A stretch of 64,000 bases of DNA from Negadavirga shengliensis (lineage in GTDB: Bacteria > Bacteroidota > Bacteroidia > Cytophagales > Cyclobacteriaceae). Shown here piece after piece: positions 25,945-34,773 of the stretch (its first letter is position 1; each line of letters begins with the position of its first letter). The notes beneath the pieces are model-generated. The model searched no databases. It was not told the origin of the DNA and saw only the letters and a list, made by a program, of their open reading frames with translations. The stretch lies in assembly GCF_042652345.1 (NCBI RefSeq), contig NZ_JBHSJJ010000008.1, positions 186,001 to 250,000 of the forward strand, given 5' to 3'. The position numbers and the translations under genes were made by a program.

Positions 25945-26373
25945 ATGTCTGCAGCAACTAAAGGAAATACCGTAAAGGTACATTACACAGGAAAATTAAA
26001 AGACGGAACTATATTTGATTCTTCTCAAGACAGGGAGCCTTTGGAGTTTGTGTTGGGGGACGGCAAAATGATCAAAGGTTTTGATGCGGCGGTCCACGGT
26101 ATGGAAGTGGGAGACGACAAAAGTATCACCATCCCTGCCGGAGATGCATACGGCGAAAAGAGAGATGATATGATGCTGGATGTACCTTTGGATCAGGTTC
26201 CGGCTGAAATCAAACCGGAAGTGGGGATGGACCTATCCATACAGAACCAGATGGGACAGCCCACTCCTGTAAAAGTGGTTCATGTGGATGAAGAAAAGAT
26301 AACGTTGGATGCTAACCATCCCCTTGCCGGAGAGGACCTGGTATTTGACATTAAATTGGTGGGGATTCAATAA
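25945..26373 (+). CDS. FKBP-type peptidyl-prolyl isomerase, SlyD-like
   Basis: The 142-residue protein has the FKBP core interrupted by an insert-in-flap chaperone domain: VKVHYTGKLKDGTIFDSS, PLEFVLGDGKMIKGFDAAVHGM, then IPAGDAYGEKRDDMM, the insert, and ANHPLAGEDLVFDIKLV. This is the SlyD/FKBP-IF architecture, which catalyses prolyl isomerisation and holds folding chains in the cytoplasm. The histidine-rich metal-binding tail of E. coli SlyD is absent. A TATCTTTA box (25912-25919) 25 bases upstream could be its -7 element. A strong terminator follows. Confidence 0.93.
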   Translation: MSAATKGNTVKVHYTGKLKDGTIFDSSQDREPLEFVLGDGKMIKGFDAAVHGMEVGDDKSITIPAGDAYGEKRDDMMLDVPLDQVPAEIKPEVGMDLSIQNQMGQPTPVKVVHVDEEKITLDANHPLAGEDLVFDIKLVGIQ

Positions 26374-26405
26374 TTTCGAATAACGTATAATAGATGGTGT
26401 TTAAG

Positions 26406-26431
26406 AAAAAGCCCGGTTTTGCCGGGCTTTT
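26406..26431. terminator. Bidirectional terminator between FKBP gene and convergent gene
   Basis: GCCCGG (26411-26416) pairs with CCGGGC (26422-26427) around TTTTG. It is flanked by an A run on the left and a T run on the right, so it can stop transcripts from both sides. The minus-strand gene ends at 26430 and overlaps the hairpin. Confidence 0.85.
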
Positions 26432-26873
26432 ATCTTTCCAGGGTGTTTTTGTCTGTATCCCTGCTGCCTTGCGGGTCAGCGTAGATGCTTTTGGTTTTGT
26501 TGTACTTTGAATTGCCTACCTCTACTACAAAGAGCTTGCTGCTTATGTGGGAAAAATCATAATACTTATGTATACCATCTTCCGGTCTGATTTTATCATG
26601 CAATATCAGATTACCAAGAATATCATATATTTTGACATCAGTAAGCTGAGGGGTTTTTCTGTCCAAGGTTATCCTGAATTTCTTATTACCGGTGGATTGC
26701 AAGTTAAAATTAACATTCGGACTACTGATATCCCTTGGAAAAGATAACTCCGTTTCTATTGGCCTGTTGACATTTTGCCCCATTACAACCCATTCCGTCA
26801 TAGGCAACAACACGACCATTAGGACAATCTTATATATATATCGTAAAAATACCGTAAATTTTTTCGCATCCAT
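26430..26873 (-). CDS. Small secreted protein resembling a stand-alone type 9 sorting-like domain
   Basis: The ATG at 26873 gives 147 residues (a TTG precedes it). A signal anchor or peptide (IVLMVVLLPMTEWVVMGQ) is followed by about 95 residues that resemble the beta-sandwich C-terminal domain of type 9 secretion substrates: NVNFNLQSTGNKKFRITLD, VKIYDILGNLILHDKI, and YYDFSHISSKLFVVEVG. In substrates that module sits at the end of a large protein; here it is nearly the whole mature protein and it has an extra charged tail (ADPQGSRDTDKNTLER). The function is unknown and the resemblance could be only of fold. Confidence 0.6.
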   Translation of the reverse strand: MDAKKFTVFLRYIYKIVLMVVLLPMTEWVVMGQNVNRPIETELSFPRDISSPNVNFNLQSTGNKKFRITLDRKTPQLTDVKIYDILGNLILHDKIRPEDGIHKYYDFSHISSKLFVVEVGNSKYNKTKSIYADPQGSRDTDKNTLER

Positions 26874-27047
26874 CAATCTGCAAATTGCAAATATTAATCC
26901 AAAATTTGTAAATTATTCACATTTAGTTAATATTTTTTAACAAAAATATAAATAAAAAAATAATCTAAATACGCCATTCATATAAAAAAATCAGACCATC
27001 CGCTAAATGGTTTAGAACTAAGCAGATTGAATTTTGTAATGGGATAT

Positions 27048-27878
27048 TTAAAGATCAGAGGGTCGCACAAAAATATCCACCTGCCCTTTTTTACTTAATA
27101 TTACACGATCCTTTGAAAGGGCAAGCGAGCCATAGGATGCATCGGGAAGCGCAATTTCCAAGCTGTCGCCTGTAAGGTAATTGGTCTTCAGTATATGGCC
27201 GCTATGAATGCCATACATATGATTGTTTTCAATGACTTTAGGGTTTTTCAACGGCATTCCGGTTTGTTTGATGAAGTTACCCTGATTATCAAATATGTAA
27301 ACCCCTTCATTCCTGACCTGAAGAAACAACATGTTCTTTCTTTCAGACATGTCCACGATTTCCAGACTGCTCCCCGGCAAAACCAAACCTAATGGCTGTT
27401 CCTGCACAATCTGATTTCTTCGGTAGTCCATTTTCTTCAGACTCATCCCGGTTTCATCAAAAAACCATAACATATGGTTGTTGCCCAAAGTGACTGCTTT
27501 GATAATCCCTGAGGAAGGGAATTGGATCTGCTGACTGCTTAATGGGTTAAGAAACCTGTCCAATAATTCGTACCGTTGCAGGTCTGCAGAGAAAAGGAAG
27601 ATATTAACCGTCCAGTGGCATTCCAATTTATCCAGCTTTGAGGTGAATGCTGGGGAATATATGTTGAGGGAGTCGCCATTAGGATCGAATTGGCGCAATA
27701 TGCCTTTTCCATCGCTGATATAGATATTGCCTCTTCCATCAGTGCTGATAAGATCCGGGTTATCGATATCAATACGGCGTATATGTTCCCATTGGGTGTT
27801 TTGGGCAAAGACAACATTTGATGAAAGCAAAAAAAGAAAACACCAAGTCAGGATATATTTGACGCTAACTGATTGCAT
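27048..27878 (-). CDS. Secreted beta-propeller-like protein, unknown function
   Basis: The 276-residue product starts with a signal peptide (LTWCFLFLLSSNVVFAQ, cleavage about residue 26). Short repeats such as NPDLISTDGRGNIYISDGKGILRQFDPNGD, GIIKAVTLGNNHMLWFFD (shown in pieces) and GVYIFDNQGNFIKQ have the NHL/6-bladed propeller spacing. Relatives in this phylum are annotated only as hypothetical. The gene overlaps the upstream lpxH by 14 bases, so it is translated from the lpxH transcript. No catalytic residues can be named. Confidence 0.65.
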   Translation of the reverse strand: MQSVSVKYILTWCFLFLLSSNVVFAQNTQWEHIRRIDIDNPDLISTDGRGNIYISDGKGILRQFDPNGDSLNIYSPAFTSKLDKLECHWTVNIFLFSADLQRYELLDRFLNPLSSQQIQFPSSGIIKAVTLGNNHMLWFFDETGMSLKKMDYRRNQIVQEQPLGLVLPGSSLEIVDMSERKNMLFLQVRNEGVYIFDNQGNFIKQTGMPLKNPKVIENNHMYGIHSGHILKTNYLTGDSLEIALPDASYGSLALSKDRVILSKKGQVDIFVRPSDL

Positions 27879-28644
27879 ACCCGTTATATTGTTTCAGGTG
27901 AAAGGAGGTGCCATTAAATTCCCCGTAATAACATTGGTTGACCCATTCCCCCAGGTTGAAATAGGTAGCATTTTTAGCTATCTCCAGGGTCAGCGGAAGG
28001 TGACGGTGGCCAAAGATATAATAGTCAAAATGCATTTTGCTCTCTATTTCTTTACAGTAAAGGTATAGCCATTCCTGGTTCTCTCCTTTGAATTCACCTT
28101 CATTTTTGAGGTCATTGGTGATTCTGCTGTTTCGGGACCATCTGTGGGCTATGGCCATGCCAATATCCGGATGTATCCATTTGAAAAGCCATTGGCATGC
28201 TTTGTTGGTGAATATTTTTTTCAGGATTTTGTATTTATGATCTCCCGGACCCAAACCGTCCCCATGTCCCACCAGGAATTTTTTCTGATTGATTTCCATC
28301 TCTATGGGATTATGGAATACCGGAATATCCAATTCTTTTGTAAAATAATCTTTCATCCAAAGGTCGTGATTCCCGGTAAAGAAAAACAAGGGGATCCCAT
28401 TACACCTTAATTGGGTGATTTTGGATAAGAAACGCATGAAACCCTTGGGGATCACTTTGTCATATTCAAACCAAAAATCAAATATGTCTCCTACAAAAAA
28501 AATGGCTGCCGCCTGGGTTTCAATATCTCCAAGCCATTTTATGATTTTCTCTTCTCTCTGCTTGCTGGAAACCTCATCCGGAGTGCCCAGATGGAAATCT
28601 GAAACGAAAAAAACTTTTTGGTTTTCTTTGAGCGTGATGTTCAT
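27865..28644 (-). CDS. lpxH: UDP-2,3-diacylglucosamine diphosphatase (LpxH)
   Basis: The 259-residue protein has the LpxH metal and substrate motifs: SDFHLGTPDE, FVGDIFDFWFEYD, FTGNHDLWM, GHGDGLGPGDHKY and FGHRHLPL. LpxH hydrolyses UDP-diacylglucosamine to lipid X in the fourth step of lipid A synthesis on the inner membrane. It is more canonical than the LpxH-like protein at 22080-22886, chiefly in the DFWFEYD element, so it is the better candidate for the essential enzyme. The secreted propeller gene overlaps its 3' end. Confidence 0.88.
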   Translation of the reverse strand: MNITLKENQKVFFVSDFHLGTPDEVSSKQREEKIIKWLGDIETQAAAIFFVGDIFDFWFEYDKVIPKGFMRFLSKITQLRCNGIPLFFFTGNHDLWMKDYFTKELDIPVFHNPIEMEINQKKFLVGHGDGLGPGDHKYKILKKIFTNKACQWLFKWIHPDIGMAIAHRWSRNSRITNDLKNEGEFKGENQEWLYLYCKEIESKMHFDYYIFGHRHLPLTLEIAKNATYFNLGEWVNQCYYGEFNGTSFHLKQYNGYAIS

Positions 28645-28796
28645 ACCGGGTTAAATATAACAGCTAAGTTAATAATCTTTATATTGAAATGCCTTTTTTC
28701 CGGTCCCGTGTAAAAAAATGGCTGTCAGGCGTTGGACATGAATAGATGAGAACACGAGACATGATGTTTTCAACTAACTTTCATTTTTTAGGACCG

Positions 28797-28830
28797 GAAA
28801 AAAAAGGGGTAAGAAATTACCCCCTTTTTT
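28797..28830 (-). terminator. Rho-independent terminator downstream of ftsH
   Basis: GGGGTAA (28806-28812) pairs with TTACCCC (28817-28823). Read on the minus strand, the stem is followed by a run of eight T (28794-28805 region), 22 bases past the ftsH stop. A T run also follows on the plus strand, so it may act both ways. Confidence 0.8.
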
Positions 28831-28852
28831 GCAATGTCAAACTCAGTTGCTG

Positions 28853-30889
28853 TCAATCTTTGTTTTCTATGATGTCTTCCTTCGGTTCCTCTGTTTCGGA
28901 GGGTGTTTCCTCTTCTTTCGTTTTATCTTTTGTGTCTATCAACTTGGTGAATTTTTCATAAGTTGTTTCTTTGTCAAAAGGCCTTTTTCCTATGATTTTC
29001 TCCAAGTCAGTCTGGAAGAGTATTTCCTTCTCCAACAATGCCTTTGCGATTTTTTCCAGCTCACCTTTCCTTTCACTGAGGAGTTTTTTGGTTTTATGAT
29101 AGGCAAATTCGATCAATTTACGGACCTCTTCATCTATGGTTTGCGCAGTGGCCTCGGAATAAGGTTTGTCAAATTTGTATTCACCCCCCTTGCTGTCGTA
29201 GAAGGAAACGTTCCCTATTTTTTCATTCATACCATACACCGATACGATGGAATAGGCCATTTTGGTGATCCGCTCAAGGTCACTCAGGGCGCCGGTCGAA
29301 ATTTTCCCGAAAACGATTTCTTCCGCTGCTCTACCGCCCAGCGCCATACACATCTCGTCAATCAATTGTTCCGTCTGATAGAGAAACTGTTCTTTAGGCA
29401 GGTATTGGGCATAGCCGAGGGCGGCGATACCTCTTGGTACGATACTTACTTTAACCAATGGATCCGCATGTTCCAAGAACCACCCGGCCACGGCATGACC
29501 GGCTTCGTGGTAGGCTACAATCATTTTTTCCTCAGGAGAAATGATCTTATTTTTCTTTTCCAAGCCGCCGATTACCCGGTCAATAGCATCCTGAAAATCC
29601 TGCATATCCACCGCGTTTTTATTTCTTCTGGCGGCTATTAAAGCGGCCTCATTACACACGTTGGCAATTTCGGCGCCGGCGAAACCGGGCGTCTGTGCGG
29701 CTAATTTTTTGGGTTCCACATCTTTAGCGGTCTTGATAGGACCGAGGTGTACCCTGAAAATCGCTTCCCTGCCCACAATGTCAGGTTTGTCGATGCTGAT
29801 CTGCCTGTCGAACCTACCGGCACGTAGAAGGGCAGAATCCAATACGTCCGGACGGTTAGTGGCCGCTAAGACGATAACACCCGAATCTGTTCCGAAGCCG
29901 TCCATTTCCACCAGCAGCGAGTTGAGAGTGTTTTCACGCTCGTCATTGGATCCGGGCATCTGGCCTTTTCCTCTGGAACGGCCAATGGCATCTATTTCGT
30001 CAATGAAGATGATACAAGGGGCCTTTTCCTTGGCTTGTTTGAAAAGGTCCCTTACCCGGGCAGCGCCCACTCCGACAAACATTTCCACAAAGTCGGATCC
30101 CGACAGGGTGAAGAACGGTACGCCGGCCTCTCCTGCCACGGCTTTGGCCAAGAGGGTTTTGCCTGTACCGGGAGGTCCGATCAACAGGGCTCCTTTTGGG
30201 ATTTTTCCTCCCAGTTTTGTGAATTTTGAGGGGTTTTTAAGAAACTCCACAATCTCTTCCACTTCTTCTTTGGCCTCATCCAACCCCGCTACGTTATCAA
30301 AGGTGATTTTTACCTTGTTTTCTGCGTCGAACAGCTGGGCTTTGGATTTACCCACATTGAAAATCTGCCCTCCAGGACCGCTGGGCCCGGACATCCTTCT
30401 CATCATGATCCAGAAAAGGAAAAATATCAGAATCAGAAAGCCAAAGCTTGAAATCCAATTGCCCCAGCTTTCTTCCTTCTTGGCCGTATAACCTATTCTC
30501 TGGTCTTCAGGAAGCCTTTCTTCCAGAGAATTGAAAGTTTCAATAAAGTTATCCACAGAGGCCACATTGATTTTATAGTGGGGGCCGGATAGATTATAGA
30601 AACGGTTTTGGGATTCAAGTTCATCCCTGTATCGTTGGTTTTCTAAAGCTTCTTCCTTCAGCGTCACCTCTACATAGTTCTGATTATAGATCACCACCAC
30701 TTTTTTCACATCATTGCTCAGCACCATGTCTTCAAAACGCTTCATCGTGATCTCCACTACTGCCGTGTTTTGGTTGAACCAGGTTACCCCTATCAACACA
30801 ATCACCGCGGTGATGATCAACCAAAGCTGGAAGTTTGGTTTTTGGGGAGGTTTTGGTACAAATTTTTTCGATTTATTTTTATCACTCAT
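28853..30889 (-). CDS. ftsH: ATP-dependent zinc metalloprotease FtsH
   Basis: The 678-residue protein has two membrane helices (about 21-38 and 143-162) around a small periplasmic domain, an AAA+ domain with Walker A GPPGTGKT (238-245) and Walker B IIFIDEID (293-300), the second-region-of-homology arginines in LRAGRFDRQI, and the zinc site HEAGH (461-465). The acidic C-terminal tail is glutamate/lysine-rich. FtsH degrades misfolded membrane proteins and regulatory proteins, including LpxC in some bacteria. rsfS lies 69 bases upstream on the same strand and the gene ends at a strong terminator. Confidence 0.97.
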   Translation of the reverse strand: MSDKNKSKKFVPKPPQKPNFQLWLIITAVIVLIGVTWFNQNTAVVEITMKRFEDMVLSNDVKKVVVIYNQNYVEVTLKEEALENQRYRDELESQNRFYNLSGPHYKINVASVDNFIETFNSLEERLPEDQRIGYTAKKEESWGNWISSFGFLILIFFLFWIMMRRMSGPSGPGGQIFNVGKSKAQLFDAENKVKITFDNVAGLDEAKEEVEEIVEFLKNPSKFTKLGGKIPKGALLIGPPGTGKTLLAKAVAGEAGVPFFTLSGSDFVEMFVGVGAARVRDLFKQAKEKAPCIIFIDEIDAIGRSRGKGQMPGSNDERENTLNSLLVEMDGFGTDSGVIVLAATNRPDVLDSALLRAGRFDRQISIDKPDIVGREAIFRVHLGPIKTAKDVEPKKLAAQTPGFAGAEIANVCNEAALIAARRNKNAVDMQDFQDAIDRVIGGLEKKNKIISPEEKMIVAYHEAGHAVAGWFLEHADPLVKVSIVPRGIAALGYAQYLPKEQFLYQTEQLIDEMCMALGGRAAEEIVFGKISTGALSDLERITKMAYSIVSVYGMNEKIGNVSFYDSKGGEYKFDKPYSEATAQTIDEEVRKLIEFAYHKTKKLLSERKGELEKIAKALLEKEILFQTDLEKIIGKRPFDKETTYEKFTKLIDTKDKTKEEETPSETEEPKEDIIENKD

Positions 30890-30958
30890 CTCGGTATTAT
30901 TATTTCAATAAACTTTTTGTAAAACGAAATTAAAAAATGAAAGTTTAAATTAACTTTC

Positions 30959-31309
30959 TTACGTGCTTATCTTGGTGACTTTTGCGTCTCCCCATAGTTC
31001 CTCCAACTGATAGAATTCCCGCTTATCCTTCATAAATATGTGGGCTACGACATTGACATAATCCATCAATATCCACTGGCGGTTAGTTTTTCCCTCACTT
31101 CTCCATGGGCTTTCCTTGTTGGCTTTCAGGACTTCTTCTTCTATCGAATTGGAAATGGCTTCTAATTGCGTATCCGATGAGCCCGAACAGATTACAAAAA
31201 AATCAGTCACGGTACTTTTGATTTCCCTGAGGTCCATGACCACAATATCGGAAGCTTTCTTTTCTTCCATCCCTTTTACTATAACTTTACTCAGCTCCTC
31301 TGCCGTCAT
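30959..31309 (-). CDS. rsfS: Ribosomal silencing factor RsfS
   Basis: The 116-residue protein has the RsfS/Iojap fold: VIVKGMEEKKASDIVVMDLREIKSTV-type start, VTDFFVICSGSSDTQLEAI, WRSEGKTNRQWILMDYVNVVAHIF and FYQLEELWGDA. RsfS binds ribosomal protein uL14 and blocks subunit joining in starvation. The gene stands head-to-head with birA and directly before ftsH, an arrangement I recall as conserved in Bacteroidota. Confidence 0.95.
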   Translation of the reverse strand: MTAEELSKVIVKGMEEKKASDIVVMDLREIKSTVTDFFVICSGSSDTQLEAISNSIEEEVLKANKESPWRSEGKTNRQWILMDYVNVVAHIFMKDKREFYQLEELWGDAKVTKIST

Positions 31310-31405
31310 ATATATAATTTACTATTTTTGTTTTGATCTACCATTTTACTCCAGACGTTATGGATTTTAAATATCCTGATTATGGGGTAAAATAACTAAT
31401 GAAAG

Positions 31406-32164
31406 ATGCATAAAATCCTTGCCAATACTGCTTTTTTGGGGAAAGAAATCATAAATATGACAGAGTGTCATTCAACTAATGACACGGCCATATCGCTTTT
31501 CCGCTCCGGGGCGGCCCGGGAAGGAACGATAGTGATCACCGCCAGGCAAACAAAAGGGAAAGGGCAACGGGGAAACAAATGGTACAGCGAACCCGGAAAA
31601 AACCTGACCTTTTCCTTAGTGCTTACCCCGCTTTTTCTTGACGCTACCGAGCAGTTTGGCTTGAATATGGCGCTTTCCGGAGGGATCCACGAGGCGATAT
31701 CCGAATTCGTCCCTGACATTAAGATTAAATGGCCCAATGATTTTATGCATGATCAAAGGGGGAAAATAGGGGGGATGCTGATAGAAAACAGCGTCAGTTC
31801 ACACGGCATAGAAAGCTCAGTGGTGGGTCTGGGGCTCAATGTAAATCAAATCGGGTTCCCCTTTCCCAATGCTGTTTCTTTAGCCATGTTGGCAGGGGCC
31901 GAGCTTGATATAGATGAAGTTTTCAGATCCCTGGTCACTCAGATCGAAAAATGGTATCTGAAATTGAAGAGAGGGTCGTTGGACGAAATCAAAGATTATT
32001 ATCTCCATTTCTTGTACCGTTTTGATGTTTGGGCCTGGTATCAGGATGAGAAGGCGCTTTTTTGGGGAAAAATCACCGGGATTGACCCCATGGGAAACCT
32101 TTTGGTGATGAAACAAAACGATAGGATTCAAAGTTATGGGTTCAAGGAAATAAGATTCGTATAG
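31406..32164 (+). CDS. birA: Biotin-[acetyl-CoA-carboxylase] ligase, no DNA-binding domain
   Basis: The 252-residue protein has the catalytic core of biotin protein ligase: ECHSTNDTAI, ITARQTKGKGQRGNKW (the adenylate-binding GRGRxxW-like loop), LTFSLVL, IKWPNDF and GKIGGMLIEN, followed by the small C-terminal SH3-like domain. It lacks the N-terminal winged helix of E. coli BirA, so it is the monofunctional class I ligase and not a repressor. It attaches biotin to carboxylase carrier proteins. The gene faces away from rsfS with a 96-base spacer. Confidence 0.93.
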   Translation: MHKILANTAFLGKEIINMTECHSTNDTAISLFRSGAAREGTIVITARQTKGKGQRGNKWYSEPGKNLTFSLVLTPLFLDATEQFGLNMALSGGIHEAISEFVPDIKIKWPNDFMHDQRGKIGGMLIENSVSSHGIESSVVGLGLNVNQIGFPFPNAVSLAMLAGAELDIDEVFRSLVTQIEKWYLKLKRGSLDEIKDYYLHFLYRFDVWAWYQDEKALFWGKITGIDPMGNLLVMKQNDRIQSYGFKEIRFV

Positions 32165-32197
32165 AGTCCAAAATTTTCTTTTGTCTAGTTGAATTAG

Positions 32198-32205
32198 TAA
32201 TTTTG
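32198..32205 (+). promoter_or_regulatory. Possible -7 element of the ahcY promoter
   Basis: TAATTTTG is an exact match to TAnnTTTG, 35 bases before the ahcY ATG and 33 bases after the birA stop. A TTG at the usual -33 spacing is not seen. No SAH riboswitch could fit in the 76-base spacer. Confidence 0.35.
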
Positions 32206-32240
32206 AATACTAACTCTTTTAAACCATATTTTGATTAAAG

Positions 32241-33560
32241 ATGACTACAATTAAATCGGAAAAATACATCAAATATAAGGTCAAGGATATCTCCTTGGCA
32301 TCATATGGAAGAAAGGAAATCCGGCTTGCAGAAAGTGAGATGCCGGGCCTGATGGCTTTGAGGGAAGAGTATGGCACATCACAACCCCTTAAGGGGGCAA
32401 GGATAGCGGGTTGTCTACACATGACCATTCAGACTGCGGTGCTTATAGAGACTTTAATTGCCCTGGGAGCGGAGGTGACCTGGTCTTCCTGCAACATTTT
32501 TTCCACCCAGGACCATGCCGCGGCGGCCATGGCTGAGGCAGGGATCAGTGTTTATGCCTGGAAGGGTATGACAGCGGAAGAATTTGATTGGTGTATTGAA
32601 CAGACCTTGTTTTTTGGGGAAGATAGAAAGCCGTTGAACATGATATTGGATGACGGCGGGGACCTGACCAATATGGTATTGGATAAATATCCGGAATTGG
32701 TGTCGGGCATCAAGGGCTTGTCGGAGGAGACAACCACCGGGGTTCACAGGCTGTATGAAAGGATGAAAAACGGCACATTGCCATTGCCGGCGTTTAATGT
32801 AAATGACTCGGTAACCAAATCAAAATTTGACAACAAATACGGTTGTAAGGAATCCCTCGTGGATGCGATAAGAAGGGCAACGGATGTGATGATGGCGGGA
32901 AAAGTAGCCGTCGTTGCTGGATACGGTGATGTGGGGAAGGGTTCTGCGGCTTCTTTAAGAGGGGCAGGAGCCAGGGTGATTGTTACTGAAATAGATCCTA
33001 TCTGTGCGTTGCAGGCTTCAATGGATGGATTTGCCGTGAAGAAAATGGTGGATGCCGTGAAGGAGGCCGATATTGTTGTCACAGCCACCGGCAACAAGGA
33101 CATCATTGGTGAAAGACATTTCCGCCTTATGAAAGACAAGGCGATCGTTTGCAACATCGGACATTTCGATAACGAAATCGACATGGCCTGGTTGAACAAA
33201 AACTACGGACATACCAGAGACGAGATCAAACCTCAGGTGGACCTCTATAACGTAGAAGGCAAGGATATCATTATCCTGGCAGAGGGAAGGTTGGTAAACC
33301 TGGGTTGTGCCACGGGACACCCTTCTTTTGTCATGTCCAATTCCTTTACCAACCAGACACTGGCCCAGATAGAACTTTGGAAAAATACAGATAAATACCA
33401 AGCAGGCGTATATGTATTGCCGAAACACCTGGATGAGAAGGTGGCTGCTTTGCATCTGCAGAAGCTAGGTGCGGAACTGGATGAATTGAGTGAAGATCAG
33501 GCTGCCTACATAGGTGTAAAAACCCAAGGGCCGTTCAAGCCGGATTATTACCGATACTGA
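32241..33560 (+). CDS. ahcY: Adenosylhomocysteinase
   Basis: The 439-residue protein has all family marks: SEMPGLMALREEYG, CLHMTIQTAVLIETL, DDGGDL, SEETTTGVHRLYE, the NAD-binding loop GYGDVGKG (227-234), NIGHFDNEID and the C-terminal KPDYYRY that reaches the neighbouring subunit's NAD. It splits S-adenosylhomocysteine into adenosine and homocysteine and so keeps methylation going. A cystathionine gamma-synthase-like gene elsewhere in the window (51588-52697) can use or make homocysteine. A good terminator follows. Confidence 0.97.
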   Translation: MTTIKSEKYIKYKVKDISLASYGRKEIRLAESEMPGLMALREEYGTSQPLKGARIAGCLHMTIQTAVLIETLIALGAEVTWSSCNIFSTQDHAAAAMAEAGISVYAWKGMTAEEFDWCIEQTLFFGEDRKPLNMILDDGGDLTNMVLDKYPELVSGIKGLSEETTTGVHRLYERMKNGTLPLPAFNVNDSVTKSKFDNKYGCKESLVDAIRRATDVMMAGKVAVVAGYGDVGKGSAASLRGAGARVIVTEIDPICALQASMDGFAVKKMVDAVKEADIVVTATGNKDIIGERHFRLMKDKAIVCNIGHFDNEIDMAWLNKNYGHTRDEIKPQVDLYNVEGKDIIILAEGRLVNLGCATGHPSFVMSNSFTNQTLAQIELWKNTDKYQAGVYVLPKHLDEKVAALHLQKLGAELDELSEDQAAYIGVKTQGPFKPDYYRY

Positions 33561-33607
33561 TTGACTGCTGACGGTGTCAAGCCAATAAGCGGTTTATAAC
33601 CTTAACT

Positions 33608-33651
33608 ACCATAGGGGCGTTCACTGAAAATCATACTCCTATGGTATTTTT
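33608..33651 (+). terminator. Rho-independent terminator of ahcY
   Basis: ACCATAGG (33608-33615) pairs with CCTATGGT (33638-33645) around a 22-base loop and is followed by ATTTTTAT. It lies 47 bases after the ahcY stop. Confidence 0.7.
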
Positions 33652-33653
33652 AT

Positions 33654-33783
33654 ATTCAGGAAACGGGGGAACAGGGAATCGGACGGAAACTCCTGTTCTC
33701 TTTTCCCTATTCACTATTAACTCAGTATTCAGGAAATAGGGAACAGGGATCCGGGGAACCCGGTCCCCATTCACCCACTGTAC
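33654..33783. repeat. Two imperfect intergenic repeats with internal dyad
   Basis: ATTCAGGAAACGGGGGAACA at 33654 and ATTCAGGAAATAGGGAACAG at 33727 begin two copies 73 bases apart; both continue into a CCC(T/C)ATTCAC stretch. The middle segment CCTGTTCTCTTTTCCCTATTC is close to the inverse of GAATAGGGAACAGG, so the region could fold. It has no open frame and looks like a dispersed intergenic repeat family. Confidence 0.5.
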
Positions 33784-34647
33784 TCATGGCCTTTTTTCCA
33801 TTTGCACCCCTTCTGAGAGAAAAATAATTGACCGTGTTTCGCAACCCTCATCACTGGAATAAACCAGTCTATGGACGACATCGGGTACTTCTGTCCTTTC
33901 CACGGTCCACCTTTCCTCTCCTGCAACCGGCCGGAATTTCTTTTGATCCCAGCAGGTTTTTACCATATGTTTAGGCTGTGAGATATCCATGCTTATTGTT
34001 TTGCCTGTCCAGTTTCTGCCCGATAAGTTTCCTGTGCTCACCGATTCGGTAAGGATTCTGTCTTTGATGGCCAATTCATGCTCAAAGGCAAAACTCACCC
34101 TGCTGCTTGATCCCACGTCATTTTCTATAATGATATCCTCTGCCATATCCGAAAACAACTGTCTGTTTCTTCCATTGGCGAGTAGATTCAGCATCCTGCT
34201 GCCTGTGATTTCAACTCCATTCACACTATATCCTTCGTAGGATATTTTCACGCTGTCTTTTTCGGTGGAAGGTGACTTTCCAAAGGTCAGCACGATCCGC
34301 CCGCGTCTGGTTGCAGGCGCGCCCTCACAATTGGGGAGAATGTAGTCCAAATGCACCTTTCGGTCATTTTCATCCACATCTTCATTTTCGATGATATTCA
34401 CCACCGGGCAATCCGCCAAGGTGGCAGTAAAAAGGGTGTCCCGGTATTTTTCATAGGAATGGAAAGCCAATAGCAGGTGTTCATCCAATACATTGGAAAT
34501 GAGATATATCTCTTCCCCTTCAAATGACTGGTCTACCTGTAACCTTCTTAATTCGTCCGTATTACAGGCTGAAAGCAGCATGAACCCGATGAAGCATCGA
34601 CGGCCGGCTGCACCGTTGAGAAAATACTTTTTTACAAACTTCCCCAT
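33784..34647 (-). CDS. Lipoprotein of unknown function
   Basis: The 287-residue product has a lipoprotein signal peptide with lipobox LLSAC (Cys about residue 28) preceded by a basic stretch. The mature part is mostly beta, for example RKVHLDYILPNCEGAPATRRGRIVLTF (in pieces), NGVEITGSRML and SRVSFAFEHELAIKDR. I recognise no family; proteins of this kind in Bacteroidota are annotated as hypothetical lipoproteins. It is divergent from the dienoyl-CoA reductase gene with 126 bases between. Confidence 0.7.
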   Translation of the reverse strand: MGKFVKKYFLNGAAGRRCFIGFMLLSACNTDELRRLQVDQSFEGEEIYLISNVLDEHLLLAFHSYEKYRDTLFTATLADCPVVNIIENEDVDENDRKVHLDYILPNCEGAPATRRGRIVLTFGKSPSTEKDSVKISYEGYSVNGVEITGSRMLNLLANGRNRQLFSDMAEDIIIENDVGSSSRVSFAFEHELAIKDRILTESVSTGNLSGRNWTGKTISMDISQPKHMVKTCWDQKKFRPVAGEERWTVERTEVPDVVHRLVYSSDEGCETRSIIFLSEGVQMEKRP

Positions 34648-34735
34648 GGAGTGGATATTAAACGTTTAAAATTAGTTAAATAAGCGGCAATATTTTTAAT
34701 ATTCTTTAACATGGGTTATTTTTTGTAATTTGAGT

Positions 34736-34748
34736 GGTAACTGTTACC
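34736..34748. promoter_or_regulatory. Dyad GGTAACTGTTACC in front of the DECR-like gene
   Basis: The perfect 5+3+5 dyad lies 26 bases upstream of the ATG at 34774, and TTTACC recurs at 34752-34757. Such a site next to a promoter could be an operator for a dimeric repressor; no dedicated regulator gene adjoins it. Confidence 0.3.
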
Positions 34749-34773
34749 GTGTTTACCGAAAAAAACAATTATC

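Noticed and set aside
28829..30491. Long plus-strand open frames of 270 and 276 codons opposite ftsH
   Set aside because: ftsH is certain on the minus strand; the opposite frames have low-complexity composition, no family match and reflect codon bias of the sense gene.
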